A DNA stretch of 11,696 bases. It comes from CAYTSW01 sp964440605. GTDB taxonomy: Bacteria > Planctomycetota > Phycisphaerae > Phycisphaerales > UBA1924. A program made the translations under genes and the position numbers. The stretch lies in assembly GCA_964440605.1 (NCBI GenBank), contig CAYTSW010000085.1, forward strand, positions 1 through 11,696, written 5' to 3'. This document shows, in pieces, positions 1-7,437 of this stretch. Positions within the stretch are counted from its first letter, which is position 1. The number at the start of each line of letters is the position of its first letter. Under the pieces are notes generated by a model. That model saw only the letters and a list, made by a program, of their open reading frames with translations. It searched no databases and was not told where the DNA came from.

Positions 1-1510
1 CCCAGACCGCGCGCTCGAACCCGTGGTTCCAACCGAAGCCGAGCGCGCTCGGGCGCCACGCCATCGACGAGCGGTAGTCGCGGGTGACCGCCATCGAGGC
101 CGAGTCGATCGCGAAGTCCGTGTACGACGCGCGGACCCGCCCGGTGGCGATGTCCATGTAGCCGAGGCGCGGCGCGCCCGCGTCGTCGAGCTGCGCGTCG
201 CGGTGGCGCTGCGGCGTCGACGGAGCGAGCAGCCCGTGCGTGAGCTCGAAAGACGCTCCCGCTCGGGTGCCCGTCAGGTCGGGGATCGCGTCTTTCTGAC
301 GCGCCTGCTTGAGCTGCTCTCGGATCGTCGGTGGCGCGATGCACGGGACCGGGGCGTCCCCGTTGACGCGCACCTGGACGGGGATCTCCGCGTGGACCTC
401 CGGGATGAAGCGCGGGGCGTCCGCCTCCCAGCGCGCGACCCACGTCGCGGTGACCTCGAGGTCGTCGGGGGCGATCACGAGGTGCAGGAGGTGAGGTCGG
501 ATCGCCTCGCGCTTGCCCGCCACCTCGAGCTCGACGGACGGCGCCCGCGGGACCTCGAGGACCAGCTCTCGGTGTTCGGGGTGCATCCCGAACAGCGTGA
601 TCGGTGTGCCCGACGGCAGCGACGCGAAGACCAGGCCGTGGCTCGCCTCCTGGTAAAAGGCGGGATGCGGGTCGAAGGCGTCGACCGTCAGGTGCTCGCG
701 CCACTCCGGCCGGAGGAAGCCGCGCTGCACCTCCTCGATCTCGACGGCGTCCGGGACGCCGTGCCACGCGTCGGCGTGAGCGAAGACGTGGCGGGGGAAT
801 TGCGCCGGGCTCGCCCAGCCGAGGAACCACGGGAGCGGCTGGTGGTACCAGCGACGCGGATCGCCCACGACGAGGTCGTCGGCGGTGAGCCGGCGCCGCG
901 GATCCTCGAGGAGCGGCAGCCTCACCGTCTGGCCCTCCGGCTCGCCGGGCATCACCACGTAGCCGAGCCCGTGCGGGTTGCGCGGGTAGCTGCCCGGGTG
1001 GTCGAGCGAGAGCGCCATCAGCGCCTGCATGGTCGACTCATGGCTGACGGGCGCGCGAAGATCGACTCCGCCGTAGGCGTTCTGGACCTTTAGCTCGATC
1101 GACTCGAACGGCTCCGGCTCGGAGAGCTGGACCCGACCGTGGCGCCACTCGACCACCCTCGGGCCGATCGCGGTCACTCGTTTCTTGCGGTCGCCGACCC
1201 GGATCTCGGCGCCCGCGCTCCGCACCTCACGGCCGGGCTCCGCCCACACCGAGCCCTCGACGATGACGTCGGTGGCGTCCTTCCCCGGCCAGAAGTCGCT
1301 CCCCGGCGCGAACCCGGTCGGGGTCTCCTCGCCGTCGTTGAGGTCCCCGCGCAGCGGCCGCGCAGCGGTGAGCGTCAGCGGGCGGCCCGGATCGAAGCGG
1401 AAGGTCTCCTTGACGATCGCGAAGGGCTTGATCGTCTGGTCCCCCACCGCGACGCGCACCGTGGCGTCGTAGGTTTCGCGGACCGGCCGCTGTTCTCCGC
1501 CGTCAGCCAT
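1..1510 (-). CDS. DUF2169-RHS fusion protein, T6SS effector candidate (C-terminus off window)
   Basis: The reading frame is open for 503 residues from ATG at 1510 to the left edge, so the C-terminus is missing. Residues about 20-345 look like a DUF2169 domain: KDATDVIVEG (77-86), NAYGGVD (144-150), YPRNPHGLGY (175-184) and an LFGMHPEHRELVLEVP block (306-321). A linker of about 100 residues follows. Residues 452-503 then match the start of an RHS/DUF6531 region, with MDIATGRV, a TDF..DS strand, VTRDYRSS and LGFGWNHGFE. In known RHS proteins this precedes a YD-repeat cocoon holding a C-terminal toxin. DUF2169 proteins are adaptors that help load T6SS effectors onto VgrG, so this looks like an adaptor fused in cis to an RHS effector. 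The start lies 12 bp after the stop of the upstream DUF2169 gene, and GAGG overlaps that stop, so translation is probably coupled. The domain calls come from motifs I recognise; the toxin activity is unknown. Confidence 0.85.
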   Translation of the reverse strand, partial: MADGGEQRPVRETYDATVRVAVGDQTIKPFAIVKETFRFDPGRPLTLTAARPLRGDLNDGEETPTGFAPGSDFWPGKDATDVIVEGSVWAEPGREVRSAGAEIRVGDRKKRVTAIGPRVVEWRHGRVQLSEPEPFESIELKVQNAYGGVDLRAPVSHESTMQALMALSLDHPGSYPRNPHGLGYVVMPGEPEGQTVRLPLLEDPRRRLTADDLVVGDPRRWYHQPLPWFLGWASPAQFPRHVFAHADAWHGVPDAVEIEEVQRGFLRPEWREHLTVDAFDPHPAFYQEASHGLVFASLPSGTPITLFGMHPEHRELVLEVPRAPSVELEVAGKREAIRPHLLHLVIAPDDLEVTATWVARWEADAPRFIPEVHAEIPVQVRVNGDAPVPCIAPPTIREQLKQARQKDAIPDLTGTRAGASFELTHGLLAPSTPQRHRDAQLDDAGAPRLGYMDIATGRVRASYTDFAIDSASMAVTRDYRSSMAWRPSALGFGWNHGFERAVW

Positions 1511-1522
1511 CGGGTGCTCGCC

Positions 1523-2572
1523 TCACTCGAACCGAAGCCGGGCGGAGCGCTCCTCGCCCTCGTCCGGCGCCATCAAAAAGAAGGTGCGGTAGACCACGTA
1601 GAAGCGGCGCTCCTCCGGGAGCAGCATCAGCAGCTGGGGGACCAGCTCGCGCGTGCCCGTGCGCTCGCCGAGGACGAAGTCCATCTGAGGGACGGCGCTC
1701 GGGAGGCGGAACTCGATCGTCCCCTCCGGGTGACAGCCGCGGATAGTCACGACCTCCCCGAGGGGCGCGCGCTGGAATACCCAGCGCGGGTGGGCGCGGA
1801 GCGCGGCGAGGTTCGGATCGATCTCGACCGGCTCGTCGGCCTCGAGCCGAGCCCGGTACGCCTCTGCGAGCCGGTGCATCCTCAGGCCGGTGTCCTGGGT
1901 CGTCGGCGCGAAGCACAAGGGATGCGGCGTGTCGGTCGAGGCGGTGATCGGCCGCTCGGGATCTTCGAGGTTCGGCGCGAGCCGCTCGTAGGTGGTCCGC
2001 GGGAAGCCGGGCGCGACGTACATGCGGTCGCCCATGCGGTTGAGGTCCTCGGTCGGATCGAAGCCGCGGCCGCGCGGATTCACGGCGTGCATGACCTCGA
2101 CGGTGGAGTTCGCGTCGAGCCAGACCTCGGCCGTCCCACCGAAGGCGCGCTCCCACGTGAGCGGCATCCGCGTGAACGTGGCCGGCGGAGAGAGGACCGG
2201 GCCATCGGGGCCCTCGACCCAGCGGCGATCGCCCGTGACGAGGATGCCGTTGGTGACGTCGCCGACGGTCACGCTGATGATGCCCTCGTCGATCGGCTTC
2301 GCCTTCGGGGCGTATGCCGCGCCGAGCATCGTCACCTCGAACGCGGACGTGCGGCGGGTGGGGAGATCCGTCGGGAGCACCCCGAGCGGCGTCCCCTCGT
2401 CACCGGGGTACAGCGGATACGGCGCCTGCTCGTCGATGCGCACCTCCCCGGACGGCTCGACGGTGAACGTCGCCTTGGCGGTCAGCGCCGCGAGCTTCGC
2501 GTCGCTCCCCACCTCCGGCGCGAGGCCCGCGACGAGCTCGGCGACGAGCCCGGTGGAGTTGATCAGCTCCAC
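1523..2572 (-). CDS. DUF2169 domain protein, probable T6SS effector-loading adaptor
   Basis: This is a complete 349-residue protein made almost entirely of one DUF2169 domain. Family hallmarks are an N-terminal LINSTG strand, PLTWERAFGG (137-146), NPRGRGF (165-171), NLEDPERPI (201-209), RGCHPEGTIEFRLP (278-291) and a final YVVYRTFF strand (325-332). DUF2169 proteins are found in VgrG operons; in Agrobacterium one is needed to load a DNase effector on its VgrG. The start is GTG at 2572, preceded by GAGG with 7 bp spacing, and the TGA stop of the previous gene is embedded in that ribosome-binding site. The gene sits between an unrecognised VgrG-linked protein and a DUF2169-RHS fusion, so it may act with the fused copy or serve a different cargo. 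No signal peptide or membrane segment is visible. The family call is firm; the adaptor role is inferred. Confidence 0.88.
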   Translation of the reverse strand: MELINSTGLVAELVAGLAPEVGSDAKLAALTAKATFTVEPSGEVRIDEQAPYPLYPGDEGTPLGVLPTDLPTRRTSAFEVTMLGAAYAPKAKPIDEGIISVTVGDVTNGILVTGDRRWVEGPDGPVLSPPATFTRMPLTWERAFGGTAEVWLDANSTVEVMHAVNPRGRGFDPTEDLNRMGDRMYVAPGFPRTTYERLAPNLEDPERPITASTDTPHPLCFAPTTQDTGLRMHRLAEAYRARLEADEPVEIDPNLAALRAHPRWVFQRAPLGEVVTIRGCHPEGTIEFRLPSAVPQMDFVLGERTGTRELVPQLLMLLPEERRFYVVYRTFFLMAPDEGEERSARLRFE

Positions 2573-2581
2573 CGCGCGACC

Positions 2582-3664
2582 TCAGAGCCACCCGAGCACG
2601 TCGAAGCCGGCGTCCTGCGCCGCCGTGTCGTAGTCGGTCGGCGACGCGGACTGCGTCGTCGTCGTGGAGCCGTCGAACGCGCTCGTCTCGCTGGACTCGC
2701 CAATCCACTGCGAAGAGCCGTCCGCGCCGCGCGACTCGGTCACCGTGCTCTGGGTCGTGGTGGTCAGGCTGCGGTTGCTCGTCTGAAAGGACCGGTTGCC
2801 CTGCGCGTCTTCACCGTACTGCGCGCCCCACTCCCTGGCGTCCACCGGGCGCGCCGCGGTGCCCTGCACCGACCAGGAGCCGTCGGCGTTGCTCGTGCAC
2901 TGCGCGCCCACGCTGCCGAGCGAGCCCGGGCCACCCGAGACGCCGACCGTAATCGGACCCTGGTATCCGAAGTATTCGCGCCCGACCCAGCGCACCACGG
3001 CGCCGCCGATGCTGGAAGCGAGGCTGGTGCCCGCGGAGATCAGGTCGCCCTTCAGGTCGGGCATGAACGGCTCGATGCGCGCGGCCGCGATGCTGGTCGG
3101 CGCAGGCCCGCGCTGCGTTTTGCGGAAGGCGATAAACTCGATCGCCACGGTTATCAGTAGCTCGGTCCACCCGGCGATGAAGTCGGTCCAGCTCGTCTCG
3201 TGCCACGAGCCGTTCACCATCGAGGTGAAGGACATCCCCGCCGGGATGCTCGCGATGTCGCTGCACGCGAGCGCGTTCATGATGAACGGGAACATCGATC
3301 CGAGCGGCGCGCCCTGCGCCTGTACCTCGCCGTTCTGGAAGTGCACCACGCACTTCGACTTCAGGATGTGCACGATCGTGAGCACGTCGTCCGGCGCCGG
3401 GACGATCTCGAGGTGCGGGAGCAGCGGCCCGAGGTCGTGCTTCGTCTGGACCACCGGCAGGTTGTGGTTCTTCACGTTGAACGCGATCTTGTGGCTGCCG
3501 GTCGGGAGGCCGCCGAACCAGTACATGGGGCAGAACGGCGTCTCGATCGCCAGGCCCATGGGCTCGGCCGCGAAGCCCGTCGCCGAGCCGAAGTAGCGGT
3601 GCGGCGTCGGCGTGATGACGGTCATGATGTCGAGCGCGCGAATGACCGGAGTGGGGATACCCAT
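2582..3664 (-). CDS. unrecognised VgrG-linked protein, possible spike-tip, cargo or accessory protein
   Basis: This complete 360-residue protein follows vgrG by 22 bp. I do not recognise a family. Residues 1-155 look globular, with motifs FCPMYWFGG (44-52), NHNLPVVQTKHDLGPLLPH (66-84) and a MNALACSDIASIPAG stretch (129-143). The hydrophobic segment 162-180 could be a membrane or buried helix. A Gly/Ser-rich middle (205-256) precedes a Ser/Thr-rich tail with two TTTTQS repeats (301-306 and 334-339), ending DVLGWL. Cysteines are at 45, 105, 134 and 256. It occupies the slot where many VgrG operons carry a PAAR or DUF4150 tip protein. The early proline/glycine-rich region could be a divergent tip, but I see no clear PAAR motif. 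It could instead be an effector or its carrier. The ATG at 3664 has a strong AAGGAG site 6 bp upstream. The gene is certain; the function is open. Confidence 0.8.
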   Translation of the reverse strand: MGIPTPVIRALDIMTVITPTPHRYFGSATGFAAEPMGLAIETPFCPMYWFGGLPTGSHKIAFNVKNHNLPVVQTKHDLGPLLPHLEIVPAPDDVLTIVHILKSKCVVHFQNGEVQAQGAPLGSMFPFIMNALACSDIASIPAGMSFTSMVNGSWHETSWTDFIAGWTELLITVAIEFIAFRKTQRGPAPTSIAAARIEPFMPDLKGDLISAGTSLASSIGGAVVRWVGREYFGYQGPITVGVSGGPGSLGSVGAQCTSNADGSWSVQGTAARPVDAREWGAQYGEDAQGNRSFQTSNRSLTTTTQSTVTESRGADGSSQWIGESSETSAFDGSTTTTQSASPTDYDTAAQDAGFDVLGWL

Positions 3665-3670
3665 CAGAGA

Positions 3671-3676
3671 CTCCTT
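3671..3676 (-). promoter_or_regulatory. ribosome-binding site of the 360-residue protein
   Basis: On the minus strand AAGGAG lies 6 bp before ATG at 3664, inside the 22-bp gap after the vgrG stop. It is the best Shine-Dalgarno match in the module and fixes the start. It suggests this gene can be translated strongly without depending on coupling to vgrG. Confidence 0.75.
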
Positions 3677-3686
3677 CGTATCGCGC

Positions 3687-6449
3687 TCAGCACTTGAGCT
3701 TCACCTGCCCGCCGTCGACCTTCGCCTCGGTCGTGCCGTTGATCTCCACGGTCGGGCTGTTGATCTCGATCTTGCTACGCGAGATCCTGATCTCCGAGCC
3801 GCCGACCAAGAGGTGGATCGCGGTCTCGGAGGTCAGCGCGATCTTGCTCGGGCCCTTGATCTTCACGCCGGTCGTCGCCTCCGCGTTGATCACGGAGCCG
3901 TGGACGTCGACGCCGGTGGCGCCCGTGACGCTCACGCCCGCGCCCGCGCTGATCGTGACGCTGTCGGTGAGCTCGACGATCATCCCGCCCGTGACGTTGT
4001 GGCTGACGTTCCCGGTCGTCGTCATCCTCCAGCCGCCGTTCTGGATCGTCTGAGTGACGCCACCGGCCACGGTCACCCTCGAGCCTCCGGTGATCGCCTC
4101 CTCGTTCCCCTGTCCGACCGTCACGCGTCGATGGCCGTCAACCGTGTATATCTCGCCGGAATCGACCTGGACCGACTGTGGACCGTGGACGATGACCTCG
4201 TGCATGCCGCCGCCACCGCCGACGGTGAGGTGCCGGTTACCGTCGACTTCGTAGCGCTCCACTTGGTCGACGTGAACGTGGCGATGCGCGCCCTCGACGT
4301 GGATCTCCTGCGTGCCGCCGACTCGGTTCGACTGGTTGGCGTGCACGTTCGTGGTGTGGTCGTGCTGCACGAGCTCCCGCAGGTTCCGCTCGGCGCGCAG
4401 GTGCACCTCCTCATTCCCCGCGGCGTCCTCGAACGACAGCTCGTTGTAACCCTCGCCGTTGGGCGTGCTGCGCGTACGGATGATGCTCTTGGTCTTCTCC
4501 GCCGCGAGCTGCTCGGGCGTGGGGTTCTCACGGTTGTAGACGCAGCCGGTCACGAGCGGCCGGTCCGGGTCGCCGTCGATGAAGGTGACAATTACCTCCA
4601 TCCCGATGCGCGGGAGGAAGACGAAGCCCGGGTAGTTCGAGCCGGCCCAGACTTGGGAGACCCGGATCCAGCAGCTGGTGGACTCGCCCAGGCCGCCCGA
4701 GCGGTTCCACGGGAAGGCCACCTTGATGCGCCCGTGGACGTCCGTGTAGATCTCGTCGCCCTGGGGTCCAGAGACGCGCGCCGTCTGCGCGCCGTAGATA
4801 CGCGGCTTGCGCGTGATCCGGTCCGGCCGCCACACCACGTCCTTCGGCTGGCACTCGAAGCGGTTCTGGTAGTTGTCTCCGTCCTCGTAGGCGTGCTCTC
4901 CACCGTCCGGCGCCTCCACCCGACTCGAGTGCACGACCTTGGTCAGCAGGTACTCGCCATCCGCCCCGAGCGTCGGGTGGCCGGTCAGCTCGAACGTTCG
5001 GCCGGGGGCGAAGCCGATGACCCGCCCCGCACCTTGCCCGCGTCGCCGGTCGCGGATCAGCAGCTCGTGGCGAACCCGCGCATGGTGACCGACGTCGTTC
5101 CCTTCGTAGCTGGGCTCGCGGTAGTCCGTAAGGCTGACGTGCGCGGCGATGCCGTGGTCGTACACCTGTCGTGAGCGGCCTCGTACGTCCTCGCCGTCCC
5201 GTGTCGCGTCGACCCTCGGGTCGAGCTTCGTCCAGTCGTGGTCTCGGACGCTGTACGCCGTGGCGCCGAGCCGGTCCGCGGGATGGAAGTCGCTGATGGG
5301 CTCGCGGGAGTGGACGACGCGCGCCGACGCGTCGAACGCGACGGGTCCATCGTCCATGGTCGGGGCGGCCTCGACGCCTCGGGTGGTGTCGAAGAAGACG
5401 AGCTTCTCTCTGCCGTCCTGCGCCTCGAAGTAGTATCCGATGCCCTCCTCCTCACAGAGGCGATGGACGAAGTCGAGGTACGACTCGCGGTACTGCACGC
5501 AGTGCTCGCGCTTCACGTACGTCGCCTCGAGCTCGAACTCGATCTCGCGACGGTACGGCCCGAGCGCCAGCTCGAGCACTTCCTGAAGGATCTCCCTGAC
5601 CGTCTTGTCCGGGAAGAACTGCGTGTCCCGCTCCTGGCCGAGCAGCCACAGCGCGGGGACGACGTGGAGCGTGCACACCTGGTGGTGGTCCAACACCGCC
5701 TCCTCCACGACGACACGGCGCACGAGCCCGCACACCTCGCGAAGGTGCTCGCCGCGCTCGAGCTCGATCTGGATGTCACGCCCGAGGAACTCCGCCGGAT
5801 CGGCGTCGCGATCCTCGGTCGTGACCTTGAGCACGCACTCGTACGGTCGGTTCAGCTCCTCGGTGAGGTCGAAACGCGAGACGCGCCAGTCGCCCGCCAC
5901 CTCCTCGCAGCGGACCTCGTAGACAACGCGACGGGTCTGCGCCTCCGCCTTGGCCTTGGCCTTGTCCGAGCTCGACTTCAGGGAGCCCGCGAACTTCTCC
6001 ACGCCGCTGTAGAGCTTCGAAACGACCCCGACGACCTTCCCAGCCTCGCCGACCGCCTTGGCCGCGTCCTTGATGCCCTCGTCGTTGGTGAGCTTGCCGA
6101 GCATCTCGAGGTTCTTGGCGTCCTGACCGAGCCCGTCGGAGATGAGCCCGGTCGCGGCGCTGGCGCCCTTCCCGTCCTTGACGGCCTTGCCCAGCTTCTG
6201 GCTGTTCTGGGCCATCTTCTGGGACTTCTCCATCGCCCCGATGCCGTGCTTCAGGTGTTCTTGCGCGTCCGGCGGCTCCCCTTCCTCTTCCTCGTCGCCG
6301 TGGTCAGCTTCGCCCTCACCGTCCTCCTCTTCGTCGTCGGCGAACATCTCCATCAAGTCGCCAACCGCGCCTCCGATGTCGGAGATCCCCGAGACGACTC
6401 CGTCGCCACTCTTGTCGCCCTTCTTCTTTCCCTTGTCGTCTCCGGCCAT
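3687..6449 (-). CDS. vgrG: VgrG spike protein of a type VI secretion system, with long N-terminal extension
   Basis: The protein is 920 residues. The VgrG core starts near residue 173 with RRVVYEVRC; the gp27-like hub and linker follow to about 550, including FDLTEELNRPYEC, GLVRRVVVEEA and YEDGDNYQNRFECQ. The gp5-like OB-fold (about 560-645) contains RIKVAFPWNRSGG, SCWIRVSQVWAG, FLPRIGMEVIVTFIDGDPD and PLVTGCVYN. The C-terminal beta-helix needle (about 660-920) has short repeats such as NRVGG, HVEGAHRHVHV and GNRHLTVGG and ends GGQVKLKC. No extra effector domain follows the needle. VgrG trimers cap the Hcp tube and carry effectors. Residues 1-172 are not part of the usual VgrG: a Lys/Gly-rich start, an acidic patch (38-61) and Ala/Lys-rich likely helical segments (62-171). 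The ATG at 6449 lies 3 bp after the stop of the upstream gene, with AAAGGA upstream. The VgrG identity is certain; the role of the extension is unknown. Confidence 0.97.
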   Translation of the reverse strand: MAGDDKGKKKGDKSGDGVVSGISDIGGAVGDLMEMFADDEEEDGEGEADHGDEEEEGEPPDAQEHLKHGIGAMEKSQKMAQNSQKLGKAVKDGKGASAATGLISDGLGQDAKNLEMLGKLTNDEGIKDAAKAVGEAGKVVGVVSKLYSGVEKFAGSLKSSSDKAKAKAEAQTRRVVYEVRCEEVAGDWRVSRFDLTEELNRPYECVLKVTTEDRDADPAEFLGRDIQIELERGEHLREVCGLVRRVVVEEAVLDHHQVCTLHVVPALWLLGQERDTQFFPDKTVREILQEVLELALGPYRREIEFELEATYVKREHCVQYRESYLDFVHRLCEEEGIGYYFEAQDGREKLVFFDTTRGVEAAPTMDDGPVAFDASARVVHSREPISDFHPADRLGATAYSVRDHDWTKLDPRVDATRDGEDVRGRSRQVYDHGIAAHVSLTDYREPSYEGNDVGHHARVRHELLIRDRRRGQGAGRVIGFAPGRTFELTGHPTLGADGEYLLTKVVHSSRVEAPDGGEHAYEDGDNYQNRFECQPKDVVWRPDRITRKPRIYGAQTARVSGPQGDEIYTDVHGRIKVAFPWNRSGGLGESTSCWIRVSQVWAGSNYPGFVFLPRIGMEVIVTFIDGDPDRPLVTGCVYNRENPTPEQLAAEKTKSIIRTRSTPNGEGYNELSFEDAAGNEEVHLRAERNLRELVQHDHTTNVHANQSNRVGGTQEIHVEGAHRHVHVDQVERYEVDGNRHLTVGGGGGMHEVIVHGPQSVQVDSGEIYTVDGHRRVTVGQGNEEAITGGSRVTVAGGVTQTIQNGGWRMTTTGNVSHNVTGGMIVELTDSVTISAGAGVSVTGATGVDVHGSVINAEATTGVKIKGPSKIALTSETAIHLLVGGSEIRISRSKIEINSPTVEINGTTEAKVDGGQVKLKC

Positions 6450-6452
6450 GGC

Positions 6453-7139
6453 TCATCGCTTCCTTTCGCGTCGCTTGGTCGATCGGCTCCGCGCACCGTT
6501 CCCGGAGCTCGTCTCTGTCGCTGGAGGTCCCGACGGCGGCGCGACACCGGCGAGGCGCGGTAGCGCCGCGACCTCGTCGCTCGGCGTCATGCTCGCGAAG
6601 TCCTTCCAGATCCGCTCGTCGTCGCGGCAGTCGTAGCCGCGACAGACGATCGGCCGATGTTCGTGCACCGCGCACCCTCCGGTCTCCGCGTCACAGTGAG
6701 TGCAGTACCCGTCGTCGCGGCGCGCGATGTGGAACGGCCGGCCCACGTCCCAACGGATTCGGTTCTCTTCGAGATCCTGGCGCGTCAGGAAGAACGACAG
6801 CCGGCAGCAGGCGGCCTTGCAGACCATGATGCGCGCGTCGCAGTCGATGATCGCCGGAGCGACCGCGTACTTGTCGCGCGCGTCCTCGAGGACCTCCGCG
6901 CCCTTCCACGCGGTCCGCCCCTTCTTGCTCATCGGCCGGGTCTCGAGGCTCTTCTTTCGCTCCTCGAGCTCCGCGAGGGACACGAGACCGGAGCCAACGA
7001 GGAGCTCGGTCAGCGCGTACACGTGGCGGCTCAGCTGCTGGTCGGCGAGGACGCGAGTCCCCAGCTTCTCGTGGATGTAGACGAGGCCACGAGCAAGTTC
7101 GGGGTCGAGGGCCTGGTCGGGTGACGGCACGTTCTTCAT
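6453..7139 (-). CDS. CxxCxxCC-type (YkgJ-like) cysteine-cluster protein linked to vgrG
   Basis: From ATG at 7139 the protein has 228 residues. Residues 100-181 carry the cysteine-cluster signature: C100, C107, C111-C112, C146, C149, C156, C166 and C171. The GYCTHCD, GGCAVHEHRPIVCRGYDCR and DERIWKDF blocks are typical of the YkgJ/CxxCxxCC family (Pfam PF03692), thought to bind zinc or iron. Residues 1-95 look mostly helical and include a charged ELEERKKS stretch. The last 30 residues are a low-complexity, very basic tail (STKRRERKR). The stop is 3 bp before the vgrG ATG, so the two genes are coupled. The start is uncertain: no strong Shine-Dalgarno lies before 7139, and the frame stays open to 7307, but the extra residues are unlike the family. 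A role in maturing or metallating a T6SS component is only inference from position. Confidence 0.85.
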   Translation of the reverse strand: MKNVPSPDQALDPELARGLVYIHEKLGTRVLADQQLSRHVYALTELLVGSGLVSLAELEERKKSLETRPMSKKGRTAWKGAEVLEDARDKYAVAPAIIDCDARIMVCKAACCRLSFFLTRQDLEENRIRWDVGRPFHIARRDDGYCTHCDAETGGCAVHEHRPIVCRGYDCRDDERIWKDFASMTPSDEVAALPRLAGVAPPSGPPATETSSGNGARSRSTKRRERKR

Positions 7140-7155
7140 GCGAGGTCCGGGCTTT

Positions 7156-7437
7156 CTATCGCCATATCCGAGGTGAACGTTGCGCGGTCGAGACGAAGAT
7201 CCGCCGAGCGCCGCTCGGGCCTCTCCGAGGCGAGAGGAGGAAGTTGCGGGAGAGGGTACGCCGCATGAACAGGCTGTGCAAGCCGGCCTGCTCACCCATC
7301 GGACCACTTCGTCTACCTACCATGTTTTCGACGAACCGTTGGCGGGGCCGCCGTCTCCGCTGAAGAACTACCCACCCCAGCACGAGCAGCTTCGCGGCGG
7401 CGGCCACGATCCCGAGGACGATGAGAGTGTCACTCAC
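7156..7437 (-). CDS. possible small single-pass membrane protein
   Basis: This open frame of 93 residues starts at GTG 7437 and ends at TAG, 16 bp before the ATG of the cysteine-cluster gene. Residues 5-25 form one clear hydrophobic segment (LIVLGIVAAAAKLLVLGWVVL), followed at once by QRRRRPRQR, a typical stop-transfer signal. The rest is basic and not recognisable. In favour are the transmembrane pattern, high GC at third positions in the first 22 codons, and the operon-like position. Against are the lack of a ribosome-binding site, mixed codon use after residue 22, and the ease with which GC-rich DNA gives chance open frames. I rate it as possible only. Confidence 0.38.
   Translation of the reverse strand: MSDTLIVLGIVAAAAKLLVLGWVVLQRRRRPRQRFVENMVGRRSGPMGEQAGLHSLFMRRTLSRNFLLSPRRGPSGARRIFVSTAQRSPRIWR

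Noticed and set aside
1139..3160. 673-residue open frame on the plus strand
   Set aside because: It is antisense to two DUF2169 genes and the 360-residue gene, is Arg/Ala/Gly-rich with no motif, and is a typical long chance frame in GC-rich DNA.
3612..6563. long plus-strand open frames of 520 and 441 residues
   Set aside because: Both lie antisense to vgrG, whose identity is clear, and have shadow-like composition.
7206..7237. two small hairpins (GAGCGCCGCTC and CCTCTC...GAGAGG)
   Set aside because: The stems are only 5-6 bp, have no T-run and lie inside a possible coding frame; such stems are expected by chance here.
7140..7307. N-terminal extension of the cysteine-cluster gene
   Set aside because: The extra residues are low-complexity and unlike the family, and the small membrane-protein frame fits the same DNA better.
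7156..7434. sigma-54 promoter around TTGCAC upstream of the T6SS unit
   Set aside because: A TTGCA is present on the minus strand, but no GG lies at the required -24 spacing.
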